Below, piece by piece: positions 16,788-26,592 of a DNA stretch of 64,000 bases. Source of the DNA: Nonomuraea jiangxiensis (GTDB lineage: Bacteria > Actinomycetota > Actinomycetes > Streptosporangiales > Streptosporangiaceae); the NCBI RefSeq assembly GCF_900099965.1, contig NZ_FNDJ01000011.1, positions 124,001 to 188,000 on the forward strand, given 5' to 3'. The position numbers and the translations under genes are program-made. The notes below the pieces were generated by a model. That model saw only the letters and a program-made list of their open reading frames with translations, did no database searches and was not told the DNA's origin. The first letter of the stretch is position 1. The number at the start of each line of letters is the position of its first letter.

Positions 16788-17712
16788 GCCGGTGCAGGAT
16801 GCCCGGCTCGGTGAAGGCGTGCCCGGCGTCGTCGACCACCTGGAAGTCCGCCTCGGGCCACGCCTGGTGCAGGTCCCAGGCGGTGGCCATGGGCGTGCAG
16901 GCGTCGTAGCGGCCCTGCACGATCACGGCCGGGATGTGCCTGATCTTGTCGACGTCCCTGATGAGCTGGCCGGGCTCGAACCAGCCGGCGTGGTGGAAGT
17001 AGTGGTTCTCGATCCTGGCGAAGCAGAGGGCCAGCTTGTCCTCGCCGAACTCGGCGACGCGCTGGGGGTCGGGCAGCAGCGAGATCGTGGCGGCCTCCCA
17101 CTGGGCCCACGCCTTGGCCGCCGCCAGCCGGGCCACCGGGTCCGCGCCCTCCAGCCGCTCGCGGAAGGCCGCCACCAGGTCCTCGCGCTCCGCGGCGGGG
17201 ATGGGGGCCACGTACCTCTCCCACAGGTCGGGGAACAGGTGGCCGGCGCCGTCCTGGTAGAACCAGCGCAGCTCCTGGGGCCGCAGGGTGAAGATGCCGC
17301 GCAGCACCAGCTCGGTCGTGCGGTCGGGGTGGGACTGCGCGTACGCGAGCGCCAGCGCGCTGCCCCACGACCCGCCGAACACCTGCCACCGGTCGATGCC
17401 CAGGTGCTCCCTGAGCCGCTCCATGTCGCGTACGAGGTGCCAGGTGGTGTTGGCGCTCAGATCCGTGGCGGGGTCACCGGCGTGCGGGCGGCTGCGGCCG
17501 CAGTTGCGCTGGTCGAACAGGACGATCCGGTAGCGCTCGGGGTCCCACTGGCGGCGGTGCTTGGCGCTGCACCCGCCTCCCGGGCCGCCGTGCAGCATGA
17601 CCGCGGGCTTGCCGGTCGGATTGCCGCAGACCTCCCAGTAGATCTCGTTGCCGTCGCCGACGTCCAGCAGGCCCGAGTCGTGGGGCTCGATCGGCGGGTA
17701 CAGGGTTCTCAT
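16741..17712 (-). CDS. pip: Proline iminopeptidase
   Basis: The 323-residue alpha/beta-hydrolase (peptidase family S33) cleaves N-terminal proline from peptides. The oxyanion region VMLHGGPGGGCS, the FDQRNCGRSRPH segment and the nucleophile elbow VFGGSWGSALAL (Ser115) match cytosolic Pip. The late segment VDDAGHAF carries the catalytic histidine. Length is normal for the family. It converges on the PAP2 gene with a 47-bp overlap and is divergent from the threonine dehydratase gene, leaving only 23 bp between starts. Confidence 0.93.
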   Translation of the reverse strand: MRTLYPPIEPHDSGLLDVGDGNEIYWEVCGNPTGKPAVMLHGGPGGGCSAKHRRQWDPERYRIVLFDQRNCGRSRPHAGDPATDLSANTTWHLVRDMERLREHLGIDRWQVFGGSWGSALALAYAQSHPDRTTELVLRGIFTLRPQELRWFYQDGAGHLFPDLWERYVAPIPAAEREDLVAAFRERLEGADPVARLAAAKAWAQWEAATISLLPDPQRVAEFGEDKLALCFARIENHYFHHAGWFEPGQLIRDVDKIRHIPAVIVQGRYDACTPMATAWDLHQAWPEADFQVVDDAGHAFTEPGILHRLIEATDRFARAVRQE

Positions 17713-17735
17713 GGCCCCACACTAGGGTTGACCGC

Positions 17736-18647
17736 ATGGAGCTGGTTACCCTCGATGACATCCGGGCCGCCGCCGAGCGGATCAAGCAGGTCGTGGTGCG
17801 CACCCCTCTCGTCCGCATGGGCGAGGCCTGGGTGAAGCCGGAGAGTTTGCAGCCGGTCGGATCCTTCAAGCTCAGGGGTGCCTACAACGCGGTGGCCTCG
17901 CTGCGGCCCGGCGGGGTGGTCACCCACTCCTCCGGCAACCACGGGCAGGCCCTCGCCTACGCGGCCGGGAAGTTCGGCGTGCCGTGCGTGGTCGTCGTGC
18001 CCGAGGGCACCCCGCAGATCAAGGCCAGGGCGATCGAGTCGCGCGGGGCCGAGCTCGTGGTCGTGCCGCCCGAGGAGCGCGAGGTCGTGGCCGAGAAGCT
18101 GGCGGCCGAGCGGGAGCTGACCCTGGTGCCACCCTACGACCACCCCGCGGTGATCGCCGGTCAGGGCACGGTCGGGCTGGAGATCCTCGCCGACCTGCCC
18201 GACGCCGAGGTGGTGCTGGTGCCGGTGGGCGGGGGCGGCCTGGCCTCCGGGGTCTCCTCGGCCATCAAGGCCCTCGCCCCGGGCGTGCAAGTGATCGGAG
18301 TGGAGCCCGAGCTGGCCGCCGACGCCGCCGAGGGCCTGGCCGCCGGCCGGCGTGTGGTGTGGGAGCCGGCCAGGACCTTCCGCACCATCGCCGACGGGGT
18401 GCGGACGCCGCTGTCCGAGCTGACCTTCGCGCACCTCAGCGCGCGGCTCGACGGCATCGTGACCGTGTCCGAGGACGAGATCAAGGCCGCCATGGGACAC
18501 CTGGCCCGGTCGGCCCGGCTGGTGGCCGAGCCGACCGGGGCCGTCGCCACGGCGGCCCTGCTGTCCGGGCGTGTCCCCGCCGGCCGCACGGTGGTCGTGC
18601 TGTCCGGGGGCAACGTGGACCCCGACCTCTACCGTCAGGTGGTCTGA
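17736..18647 (+). CDS. Short PLP-dependent threonine/serine ammonia-lyase
   Basis: This 303-residue fold-type II PLP enzyme has the Schiff-base lysine in PVGSFKLRGAYNA, the pyridoxal-binding HSSGNHGQALAYAA and the phosphate-binding VPVGGGGLASGV. It lacks the C-terminal regulatory domain of biosynthetic IlvA. It therefore resembles catabolic threonine dehydratase or serine racemase-like enzymes, producing 2-oxobutyrate or pyruvate plus ammonia. Its ATG at 17736 lies 23 bp from the divergent pip start. Its last 13 bp overlap the convergent hypothetical gene. Confidence 0.87.
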   Translation: MELVTLDDIRAAAERIKQVVVRTPLVRMGEAWVKPESLQPVGSFKLRGAYNAVASLRPGGVVTHSSGNHGQALAYAAGKFGVPCVVVVPEGTPQIKARAIESRGAELVVVPPEEREVVAEKLAAERELTLVPPYDHPAVIAGQGTVGLEILADLPDAEVVLVPVGGGGLASGVSSAIKALAPGVQVIGVEPELAADAAEGLAAGRRVVWEPARTFRTIADGVRTPLSELTFAHLSARLDGIVTVSEDEIKAAMGHLARSARLVAEPTGAVATAALLSGRVPAGRTVVVLSGGNVDPDLYRQVV

Positions 18648-19219
18648 GCCCAGGTGTGGCGGGCCAGAAACGAGCGGTCGCCGGTGGCGTACTCGCTGAA
18701 GGCCCGCTGCACCTCGGCCAGCTCCGGCACCATGGCCCGGATGAGCGTGTTCTCCTTGTACTCCAGCTCGTAGCCCGGCGAGACCTGGAGGAAGTGGCGG
18801 CCGAAGTTCACCAGCGCCACGAACGGGTTCTGCGGCGACAGCGTGGCCAGCACGTCGTTGACCAGGCCGAGGTCGGGGTCGTGGACGATCATGCCGTCGC
18901 CGGTGTGGAGCTGCATGCCCTCGTAGACGCCCAGCGGCGCCACGTTGTGCACCAGGTCGCGCTGAGGGTCGTAGCAGACCAGCCCGTGCGCCCGCGCGAT
19001 GGTGAACACCTGGGCGGAGGTCTCGTCCATGGTGTCCAGGTCCATCGACACCAGCACGTGCCCCGGATAGAGCGTGACCTCCCCCGGCAGCTCCTTGGCG
19101 ACCTCGGGCACGTCACCGCCGCTCACCGGACGGGTCCTCCTGACCGCCAGGTAGGTCGCGCGTGCCTGGTCCCTGCCGATCGGAACCGGCTCGTCCCAGA
19201 CCATCAACTCAACGCTCAT
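18635..19219 (-). CDS. Hypothetical protein
   Basis: The soluble protein of about 194 residues shows no recognised domain. The start MSVELMVWDEPVPIG at ATG 19219 is chosen over 19267 because that extension is arginine-rich and atypical. The sequence has regular alternating segments such as VLVSMDLDTMDE and GLVCYDPQRDLVHNV, suggesting an alpha/beta fold. It has no signal peptide or membrane helix. It sits between threonine dehydratase (13-bp convergent overlap) and mscL and may be transcribed with mscL. Function unknown. Confidence 0.65.
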   Translation of the reverse strand: MSVELMVWDEPVPIGRDQARATYLAVRRTRPVSGGDVPEVAKELPGEVTLYPGHVLVSMDLDTMDETSAQVFTIARAHGLVCYDPQRDLVHNVAPLGVYEGMQLHTGDGMIVHDPDLGLVNDVLATLSPQNPFVALVNFGRHFLQVSPGYELEYKENTLIRAMVPELAEVQRAFSEYATGDRSFLARHTWAQTT

Positions 19220-19304
19220 CGGTCCATCTTGTCGGACCCGCACCCTGCCCGCGCGCCACTGGTCCAAGAGCAGGAAACCCGCGTCGCGGCATAACCGGGC
19301 AAAC

Positions 19305-19724
19305 TCACGCGGGCTTCTCGGAATTCGGCACCAGCTCGACCGTGCAGTGCGCGCAGCGCCGCGCCTCGGCGGGGATGTCGCTGAGGCATTCGGGGCACTG
19401 CTTGGTGGTCGCGGCCTTGTGGCGGTCGAGCAGGCTGACCAGCCGGGCCATGGGGGCCATGATCAGCCAGTAGACGATCGCCGAGATGGTCAGGAAGCCG
19501 AGCAGGTGGTTGAGGAAGTCTCCGTACCGGAACCTGCTGCCGTTCACGGTGAAGGAGTAGTTGGCGAAGTCCGGCTGCCGGCCGCCGGTGACGGCGCCGA
19601 TCAGCGGCGTGACCAGGTCGGTGACCAGCGCCTGCACCAGACCGCTGAACGTGGCGCCGACGATGACCGCCACCGCCAGCTCGACGATGTTGCCGCGCAG
19701 TAAGAACTGTTTGAAACCGCTCAT
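19305..19724 (-). CDS. mscL: Large-conductance mechanosensitive channel with zinc-ribbon tail
   Basis: The 139-residue MscL subunit starts with the standard FKQFLLRGNIVELAVAVIVG helix. A second membrane helix is LLGFLTISAIVYWLIMAPMA, and the periplasmic loop lies between. It releases solutes during hypo-osmotic shock, which fits an organism storing trehalose and other solutes. Its C terminus has an unusual zinc-ribbon-like module CPECLSDIPAEARRCAHC instead of the plain charged helix. ATG 19724 gives the normal family start. Confidence 0.93.
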   Translation of the reverse strand: MSGFKQFLLRGNIVELAVAVIVGATFSGLVQALVTDLVTPLIGAVTGGRQPDFANYSFTVNGSRFRYGDFLNHLLGFLTISAIVYWLIMAPMARLVSLLDRHKAATTKQCPECLSDIPAEARRCAHCTVELVPNSEKPA

Positions 19725-19945
19725 GCCAACCGCATGTAGCCCGGAGAGGCGGAGGCAAACGATCCGGGTGCATGCTGTGGACGTGGGCCGCCTCCGATAC
19801 CGCGCCGTTGGAGGCGGCTCACCCCCCTTTGAGCTCGAACGGAGTAATGATCCGGTGTGCGTGGGAAAGAACAGGGCAGTCGGGCTCGGTCTTGTTCGGC
19901 AGAGCGGGGGAACGGAACATGGGGAGAGACCGCAAGGGAGCCTCG

Positions 19946-22039
19946 ATGATCGAGATCTGGCCGGGAGATCCCTATCCCCTGGGGGCCACCTACGACGGCG
20001 CGGGCACCAACTTCTCGCTCTACACCGAGGTCGCGGACGCGGTCGAGCTGTGCCTCTTCGACGAGGACAACACCGAGTCCCGGGTGTCGCTGACGGAGGT
20101 GGACGGGTTCATCTGGCACGGCTACCTGCCGGGGATCGGGCCTGGCCAGCGTTACGGATACCGGGTGCACGGGCCCTACGACCCGGCCCGCGGGCTGCGC
20201 TGCAACCCGGCCAAGCTGCTGCTCGACCCGTACGCGATGGCCATCGAGGGCGGCGTGAAGTGGCACGAGGCGGTGTACGGATACCGGTTCGGCCAGCCCG
20301 ACACCCGTAACGACCTCGACTCGGCCCCCTACGTGCCGCGCTCGATCGTGATCAACCCGTTCTTCGGCTGGGGGCACGACCGGCCGCCCGCGACGCCGTA
20401 CCACGACACCGTGATCTACGAGGCGCACGTGCGGGGGCTGACGACCAGCCATCCCAAGATCCCCAAGCACCTGCGCGGCACATATGCGGCCCTGCACCAC
20501 CCCGAGATCCTCGACCACCTCACCAAGCTGGGCGTGACGGCGATCGAGCTGATGCCGGTGCACCAGTTCGTCACCGACCACATCCTGGAGCAGCGCGGGC
20601 TGGCCAACTACTGGGGCTACAACTCCATCGGGTTCTTCGCGCCGCACAACCGCTACTCCAGCCAGGGGCAGCGCGGGGGCCAGGTGCTGGAGTTCAAGGC
20701 CATGGTCAGGGGGCTGCACGAGGCCGGCATCGAGGTCATCCTGGACGTCGTCTACAACCACACCGCCGAGGGCAACCACCTCGGGCCGACGCTGGGGTTC
20801 CGGGGGATCGACAACCCCGACTACTACCGGCTGGTCGAGGGGGACAGACGTTACTACGTGGACACCACGGGCACCGGCAACAGCCTGCTCATGCGGTCCC
20901 CGCACGTGCTGCAAATGATCATGGACTCGCTGCGTTACTGGGTGATCGAGATGCACGTGGACGGGTTCAGGTTCGACCTGGCCTCGACGCTGGCGCGGGA
21001 GCTGCACGAGGTCGACCGGCTGAGCGCGTTCTTCGACCTGGTGCAGCAGGACCCGGTGCTGTCGCAGGTCAAGCTGATCGCCGAGCCGTGGGACGTGGGT
21101 CCGGGCGGCTACCAGGTCGGGAACTTCCCGTCGCGGTGGACGGAGTGGAACGGGCGCTACCGCGACACGATCAGGGACCTGTGGCGGGGGCAGGCGGCGA
21201 CCCTGCCCGAGTTCGGGTCCAGGTTCACCGGGTCGAGCGACCTCTACCAGGACGACAGCCGCCGCCCGGCCGCCTCGATCAACTTCGTGACCTGCCACGA
21301 CGGCTTCACCCTCCAGGATCTCGTCTCGTACAACTCCAAGCACAACGAGGCGAACAAGGAGGGCAACCGCGACGGCACCGACGACAACCGCTCGTGGAAC
21401 TGCGGCGAGGAGGGCCCCGCGGGGATCGACGTCGAGTCGCTGCGTGAGCAGCAGAAACGCAACTTCCTCACCACGCTCTTCCTGTCGCAGGGCGTGCCGA
21501 TGCTCTCGCACGGCGACGAGCTCGGGCGCACCCAGCGCGGCAACAACAACGGCTACTGCCAGGACAACGAGCTGACCTGGGTGGACTGGTCGGACGTGCG
21601 GGAGAACTGGCTGCTGCTGGAGTTCACCCAGAGCCTGGCCGCGCTGCGCAAGAAGCATCCCGTCTTCCGGCGCAGGAGGTTCTTCTACGGCAAGCACGTA
21701 CGCGGGCTGAACGACATCGCCTGGCTGACCCCCTCCGGGGAGGAGATGACCGACAGCGACTGGCACGTCGGATACGCGAAGTCGCTGGCCGTCTTCCTCA
21801 ACGGCGACGCCATCACCGAGCCGGACCGGCGTGGCCGGACGATCCGGGACGACTCGTTCCTGCTGCTGTTCAACGCCCACCACGACACGATCAAGTTCAC
21901 GATCCCCAAGGACTACGGCGAGATGTGGCACACCGAGATCGACACGGCCATGCCGATCAGGCTCGACGCCCGGATGTGCCGGGCGGGGGAGGCCGTCGCG
22001 GTGCCGGGACGCAGCGTACGGGTGCTACGCCGTGTCTAG
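19946..22039 (+). CDS. glgX: Glycogen debranching enzyme
   Basis: This GH13 enzyme of about 697 residues cleaves alpha-1,6 branches of glycogen. A CBM48-like N-terminal domain (GATYDGAGTNFSLYTE) precedes the barrel. GH13 regions are visible: VILDVVYNHTAEG, DGFRFDLASTL with the nucleophile Asp, LIAEPWDVGPGGYQVG with the acid Glu, and NFVTCHDGFTLQDL. The stretch after it, NSKHNEANKEGNRDG, is typical of GlgX. ATG 19946 (MIEIWPGDPYPLG) is chosen because AAGGGAG lies 5 nt upstream and it matches the family start; ATG 19919 is an alternative. It overlaps treY by 8 bp and supplies linear maltodextrins to TreY/TreZ. Confidence 0.93.
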   Translation: MIEIWPGDPYPLGATYDGAGTNFSLYTEVADAVELCLFDEDNTESRVSLTEVDGFIWHGYLPGIGPGQRYGYRVHGPYDPARGLRCNPAKLLLDPYAMAIEGGVKWHEAVYGYRFGQPDTRNDLDSAPYVPRSIVINPFFGWGHDRPPATPYHDTVIYEAHVRGLTTSHPKIPKHLRGTYAALHHPEILDHLTKLGVTAIELMPVHQFVTDHILEQRGLANYWGYNSIGFFAPHNRYSSQGQRGGQVLEFKAMVRGLHEAGIEVILDVVYNHTAEGNHLGPTLGFRGIDNPDYYRLVEGDRRYYVDTTGTGNSLLMRSPHVLQMIMDSLRYWVIEMHVDGFRFDLASTLARELHEVDRLSAFFDLVQQDPVLSQVKLIAEPWDVGPGGYQVGNFPSRWTEWNGRYRDTIRDLWRGQAATLPEFGSRFTGSSDLYQDDSRRPAASINFVTCHDGFTLQDLVSYNSKHNEANKEGNRDGTDDNRSWNCGEEGPAGIDVESLREQQKRNFLTTLFLSQGVPMLSHGDELGRTQRGNNNGYCQDNELTWVDWSDVRENWLLLEFTQSLAALRKKHPVFRRRRFFYGKHVRGLNDIAWLTPSGEEMTDSDWHVGYAKSLAVFLNGDAITEPDRRGRTIRDDSFLLLFNAHHDTIKFTIPKDYGEMWHTEIDTAMPIRLDARMCRAGEAVAVPGRSVRVLRRV

Positions 22040-24212
22040 GCCCACCTCCACCTACCGGGTGCAGCTCACCCCCGACTTCGGTTTCGCCCAGGTGGCCGAG
22101 ATCGCCGGTTATCTGCGCGATCTCGGCGTGAGCCACGTCTACCTGTCGCCGATCCTGCAGGCCACGCCCGAGTCGCGGCACGGCTACGACGTCACCGACC
22201 ACTCCAGGATCAGGGAGGAGTTCGGCGGGGCGAGCGGGTTCAGGGAGATGGCCCAGCAGCTGGCCGCCCATGATCTGGGCGTGGTGGTGGACATCGTGCC
22301 CAACCACATGAACACGGTCAACGCGCAGTTCTGGTCGGTGTTGCGGGACGGGCCGGCCTCGCCGTACGCGAACTGGTTCGACATCGACTGGAACGACGGG
22401 AAAGTGGCGCTGCCCGTGCTGGGCGACGACGTCGCGTCGGCGGTGGACGGCGACGCCGGGCCGGTTCCCGACGGGCTCGTGGTGGACGGCGAGGTGCTGC
22501 GTTACCACGAGCACGCCTACCCCTATCCCGGGCACTACCGGCTGGTCGGCTGGCGTGCGGGGCCCGGATACCGGCGCTTCTTCGACGTGGCGTCGTTAAT
22601 AGGGCTGCGGGTGGAGGACCCGGCCGTGTTGTTCGCCACGCACGAGGTGATCTTCTGGCTGCTGGACGAGGGGCTGGTCGACGGGTTGCGCGTCGACCAT
22701 CCCGACGGGCTGGCCGATCCCCGGGGCTACCTCGAACGGCTGCGCGACCGGGCGGGCGGCGCGTGGACGGTGGTGGAGAAGATCCTCATCGGGCCCGAGC
22801 GGCTGCCCGACGACTGGGCCTGCGACGGGACCACCGGTTACGAGGTGCTGAACCGGGTCAACGGGCTCTTCGTCGATCCGGCCGGGCAGGCGCCACTCAT
22901 CAAGATATTTGCGGATATGACGGGGCAGCCTTCCGCATACCGGCCCGTGATGGCGCAGGCCAAGCAGGAGGTGCTCGACCTGTTCTTCGGCGCCGAGGTG
23001 GACCGGCTGGCCCGGGCCGCCTCCTGCGACCCGGCCGCCGTGCGCGAGCTGCTCGCCGCGATGCCGGTCTATCGCGCGTACGTGGTGCCGGGGGAGCCGC
23101 CGCCGCCCGAGTCGGTGGAGATCGTGGAGCTGGCCGCCGACGCCTGCTCGCCCGCCGTGCGACCGCTCGTCCGCGAGGTCCTGTACGGCTCCGCCGAGGC
23201 GATCGTCCGGTTCCAGCAGGCGTGCGGGCCGGTCATGGCCAAGGGGGTCGAGGACACGGCGCTCTACCGGTGGTATCCGCTGGCCTGCCTCAACGAGGTG
23301 GGCGGGGAGCCGGACCGGTTCGGGGTGTCGGTGGAGGACTTCCACGACTTCTGCGCCGAGATGTCGCCCTATACGATGACGACGTTGTCCACGCACGACA
23401 CCAAGCGGTCCGAGGACGTACGGGCAAGGTTGTCGGTGTTGTCGGAGCTGCCCGGGGAGTGGGGCGCGGCGGTGGCGGAGTGGTCGTCGGCCGTGCGGTT
23501 CGATCCGCTGCTGGACTACCTGGCCTGGCAGAACCTCATGGCGGCCTGGCCCATCTCCGTCGAGCGGTTCACGGACTACCTGCTCAAGGCGGCTCGCGAG
23601 GCCAAGACCGCGATTTCCTGGATAAATCCGGATCCGTCCTATGAGCAGCGGCTGCGGGACTTCGCCGCGGCGGCGGTCCGGCAGCCGGTCGGCGAGTTCG
23701 CCGAGCGGATCGAGCCGTTCGCCATGTCCAACTCGCTCGGGGCCAAACTGGTCCAGCTGATGATGCCGGGGGTGCCCGATGTGTACCAGGGCAACGAGAC
23801 GACCGACTTCTCGCTGGTCGATCCGGACAACCGGCGGCCCATCACCTACCCGCGCAAGCCCGAGACCTCGTGGGACGCGGCCAAGCTGCTGGTGACGACC
23901 CAGGCGCTGCGGCTGCGGCGGCGGCTCGGGGGCGCGGCGCCGTACGCGCCTCTGGAGGCGGAGGGGACGGCGGCGGAGCACGTGATCGCCTTCACCCGCG
24001 GCGGAGACGCCCGCGGCCGGCCGCTCGCCGTCGCCGTCGCCACCCGCCTCCCGGTACGCCTGGCCGCCACGGGATGGGGCGCCACGACCTTGACCCTGCC
24101 CGCCGGGACCTGGCGCGACCTGCTCACCGGCAATTCCCACACCGGGCGGATCCCGCTCGCTCACCTACTCGGTCAGTATCCGGTCGCACTGCTGGAGAGA
24201 CATGATCTTTGA
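22032..24212 (+). CDS. treY: Malto-oligosyltrehalose synthase
   Basis: This GH13 enzyme of about 726 residues converts the reducing end of a maltodextrin to a trehalose unit. Motifs include the N-terminal STYRVQLTPDFGF, HVYLSPILQATPES, VVDIVPNHMN, VDGLRVDHPDGL, TVVEKIL with the acid Glu, and TLSTHDTKRSEDVRARL, which is characteristic of TreY. The GTG at 22032 is used, giving an 8-bp overlap with glgX. The 3' end overlaps treZ by 11 bp. The product is the direct substrate of TreZ. Confidence 0.94.
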   Translation: MSRPTSTYRVQLTPDFGFAQVAEIAGYLRDLGVSHVYLSPILQATPESRHGYDVTDHSRIREEFGGASGFREMAQQLAAHDLGVVVDIVPNHMNTVNAQFWSVLRDGPASPYANWFDIDWNDGKVALPVLGDDVASAVDGDAGPVPDGLVVDGEVLRYHEHAYPYPGHYRLVGWRAGPGYRRFFDVASLIGLRVEDPAVLFATHEVIFWLLDEGLVDGLRVDHPDGLADPRGYLERLRDRAGGAWTVVEKILIGPERLPDDWACDGTTGYEVLNRVNGLFVDPAGQAPLIKIFADMTGQPSAYRPVMAQAKQEVLDLFFGAEVDRLARAASCDPAAVRELLAAMPVYRAYVVPGEPPPPESVEIVELAADACSPAVRPLVREVLYGSAEAIVRFQQACGPVMAKGVEDTALYRWYPLACLNEVGGEPDRFGVSVEDFHDFCAEMSPYTMTTLSTHDTKRSEDVRARLSVLSELPGEWGAAVAEWSSAVRFDPLLDYLAWQNLMAAWPISVERFTDYLLKAAREAKTAISWINPDPSYEQRLRDFAAAAVRQPVGEFAERIEPFAMSNSLGAKLVQLMMPGVPDVYQGNETTDFSLVDPDNRRPITYPRKPETSWDAAKLLVTTQALRLRRRLGGAAPYAPLEAEGTAAEHVIAFTRGGDARGRPLAVAVATRLPVRLAATGWGATTLTLPAGTWRDLLTGNSHTGRIPLAHLLGQYPVALLERHDL

Positions 24213-25917
24213 GGTCTGGGCACCGAGGGCCACGGCTGTCGAACTGGACGTCCTGGGCGGGCGTCGTCCCATGTCGGCGGGGGCGGGGGGCTGGTGGTCG
24301 GCCGAGGTGGCCGGGGCCGGGCACGGCACCAGGTACGCGTTCCTGGTGGACGGGGACGGGCCCTATCCCGATCCGCGCTCGCGGCGTCAGCCCGAGGGGA
24401 TCTTCGGGCCGAGCGCCGTGTACGAGCACGCCCGGTTCACCTGGTCCGATCACGACTGGCGGGGGCGTGACCTGCGGGGGGCGGTGATCTACGAGCTGCA
24501 CGTGGGGACGTTCACGGCGGAGGGGACGTTCGAGGCGGCGATCGAGCGGCTGCCGCATCTGGTGGAGCTGTGCGTGGACCTCGTGGAGGTCATGCCGGTC
24601 GCTCCCGTGCCCGGGGGGCGTAACTGGGGGTATGACGGGGTGGACCTGTATGCCGTGAACGAGACGTACGGGGGGCCTGACGGGCTCAAGTCGTTCGTGG
24701 ACGCCTGCCATCGGGCCGGGATCGGGGTCATCCTGGACGTCGTCTACAACCATCTCGGTCCGTCGGGGAACTTCCTGCGGCCGTTCGGCCCCTATTTTTC
24801 CGACTTTAAGGGGAGCTATTGGGGCGATGCGGTCAATCTGGACGGGCCCGGCTCTGACGAGGTGCGGCGATACTTCATCGGCAACGCCGTCCAGTGGTTG
24901 CGCGACTACCACCTCGACGGGCTGCGCCTGGACGCCGTGCACGCGCTGCACGACCGGCGCTCCCGGCACCTGCTGGCCGAGCTGTCGGAGGAGGTCGACG
25001 CGCTGGCGTGCTCCGTCGGCCGGCCGCTGTCGCTGATCGCCGAGTCCGACCTGAACGATCCGCGCATGGTGCGCCCTCTGGAGGCGGGCGGACTGGGGAT
25101 GACGGCGCAGTGGAACGACGACGTACACCATGCACTGCACTGCGCGGTGACGGGGGAGTCGCACGGCTACTACCCGGACTTCGCCGGGCTTGCGGCGCTG
25201 GCCAAGGTGCTGACGTCCGGAGTGTTCCACGACGGGTCCTATTCGAGCTTCCGCGGCCGTACGCACGGGCGGCCGTTCACGGGCGTACCCGGCCATCGGC
25301 TGGTCGCCTGCCTGCAGAACCACGACCAGATCGGCAACCGCCCCCAGGGCGACCGGCTGCCGATCCCGGCACTCAAGCTGGGCGCGGGCCTGCTGCTGAC
25401 CTCGCCGTTCACCCCGATGCTCTTCATGGGGGAGGAGTGGGGGGCGCGCACACCGTTCCTGTTCTTCTCCGACCACGTCGAGCCCGAACTGCGGGAGAGC
25501 GAGGCGGTGCGCAGGGAGCGGGAGTTCGACGGGTTCGGGTACACGTGGGACGCGCCGGATCCGTCGGAGGAGGAGACGTTCCTGCGCTCCAAACTGGACT
25601 GGGACGAGCTGAAGGAGGAGGCGCACTGGTCGCTGCTGTGCTGGTACCGCGACCTGATCGCGCTGCGCAAGGCGCTGCCCGAGCTGTCCGACCCGCGGCT
25701 GGACCGGGTCCGGGTGGAGGTGGATCCGCAGGGGAAGTGGCTGGTGATGTGGCGGGGGGAGCTGGCGGTGACCGTGAACTTCGCCGAGGAACCGGCGCTG
25801 GTGCCGGTCGCGGCCGGAACCGTACTGCTGTCCTCGGACGAGCCCCCGACCCCAACCCAGACCGGCCTCCACCTCCCCGCCCAGTCCATGACCATCAGCC
25901 GACCCACCCCCCAGTAA
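24202..25917 (+). CDS. treZ: Malto-oligosyltrehalose trehalohydrolase
   Basis: The 571-residue GH13 enzyme releases free trehalose from malto-oligosyltrehalose. It begins with a CBM48-like domain (FEVWAPRATAVELDVLGG). The barrel shows VIYELHVGTFTAEG, VILDVVYNHLGPSG, DGLRLDAVHALHD with the nucleophile Asp, LIAESDLNDPR with the acid Glu, and CLQNHDQIGNR. The ATG at 24202 overlaps treY by 11 bp, so glgX-treY-treZ is a single translationally linked operon for glycogen-derived trehalose. The gene is followed by a long C-rich spacer. Confidence 0.95.
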   Translation: MIFEVWAPRATAVELDVLGGRRPMSAGAGGWWSAEVAGAGHGTRYAFLVDGDGPYPDPRSRRQPEGIFGPSAVYEHARFTWSDHDWRGRDLRGAVIYELHVGTFTAEGTFEAAIERLPHLVELCVDLVEVMPVAPVPGGRNWGYDGVDLYAVNETYGGPDGLKSFVDACHRAGIGVILDVVYNHLGPSGNFLRPFGPYFSDFKGSYWGDAVNLDGPGSDEVRRYFIGNAVQWLRDYHLDGLRLDAVHALHDRRSRHLLAELSEEVDALACSVGRPLSLIAESDLNDPRMVRPLEAGGLGMTAQWNDDVHHALHCAVTGESHGYYPDFAGLAALAKVLTSGVFHDGSYSSFRGRTHGRPFTGVPGHRLVACLQNHDQIGNRPQGDRLPIPALKLGAGLLLTSPFTPMLFMGEEWGARTPFLFFSDHVEPELRESEAVRREREFDGFGYTWDAPDPSEEETFLRSKLDWDELKEEAHWSLLCWYRDLIALRKALPELSDPRLDRVRVEVDPQGKWLVMWRGELAVTVNFAEEPALVPVAAGTVLLSSDEPPTPTQTGLHLPAQSMTISRPTPQ

Positions 25918-26592
25918 CCCACCACACCACCGCCCTTCGACCCCTGATCACGCCCTCGCCGCCCTGCTCACGTCCTCGACGTCTTGCTCACGTCCTCCGC
26001 CAAAGTCCGACCACCACCTGAACCACTACCACCTGAACCACGAGCACCCGCCCTCAACGGACGCCCAGCCGCTCAATCGACGCCCCACCGAACGACCAGA
26101 TACCATCCGCAACCGGTCAGCCCTTGACCAGCCCTTGACCAGCCCCCATCAGCTCCTGGTCAGCCCGGACCGGCCCTGCAGCGGCCGAGGCGACGCCCAT
26201 CCACGGGACCCGCACCAGCGGCCCGCCAGCCCCTGACCAGCCCCGCAGCGGCCGAACCGACCCCCACCCCTGAACCGGCGCCCCCGGAACCGACCCCCCG
26301 GAACCGACCCCCCGAAACCCGCACGCCCGGAACCCGCATCAGCGGCCTGCCCGAACACCTGGCATCGAACCGACGCGCAGCCCTTCAACCGCCCGCCCCC
26401 TTAATCGACGCCGGGCTGCGCTGCACCCATAGCCCGCCCGGCCGGCCGGCCCCTACCTAAAACGAGTTGTCCACAGGGGTGCGCATGGCTGTCCCTCGTT
26501 ATCCACAGAACCGCGCTCCACCCCACACACCCCCGACCCCACCCCCCATCCTGAGTGCCTCACGCAGTTCGACCCGCCCCCCGGAGGCACCA
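25918..26592. other. C-rich low-complexity spacer
   Basis: No gene is supported in these 675 bp. The plus strand is strongly C-rich with A and very little T runs. Short imperfect repeats of GACCAGCCC (about 26117-26165 and 26230) and GGAACCGACCCCCC (about 26285-26320) are visible. GGAGG at 26583-26587 at the end is the ribosome binding site of the next gene. Confidence 0.6.
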
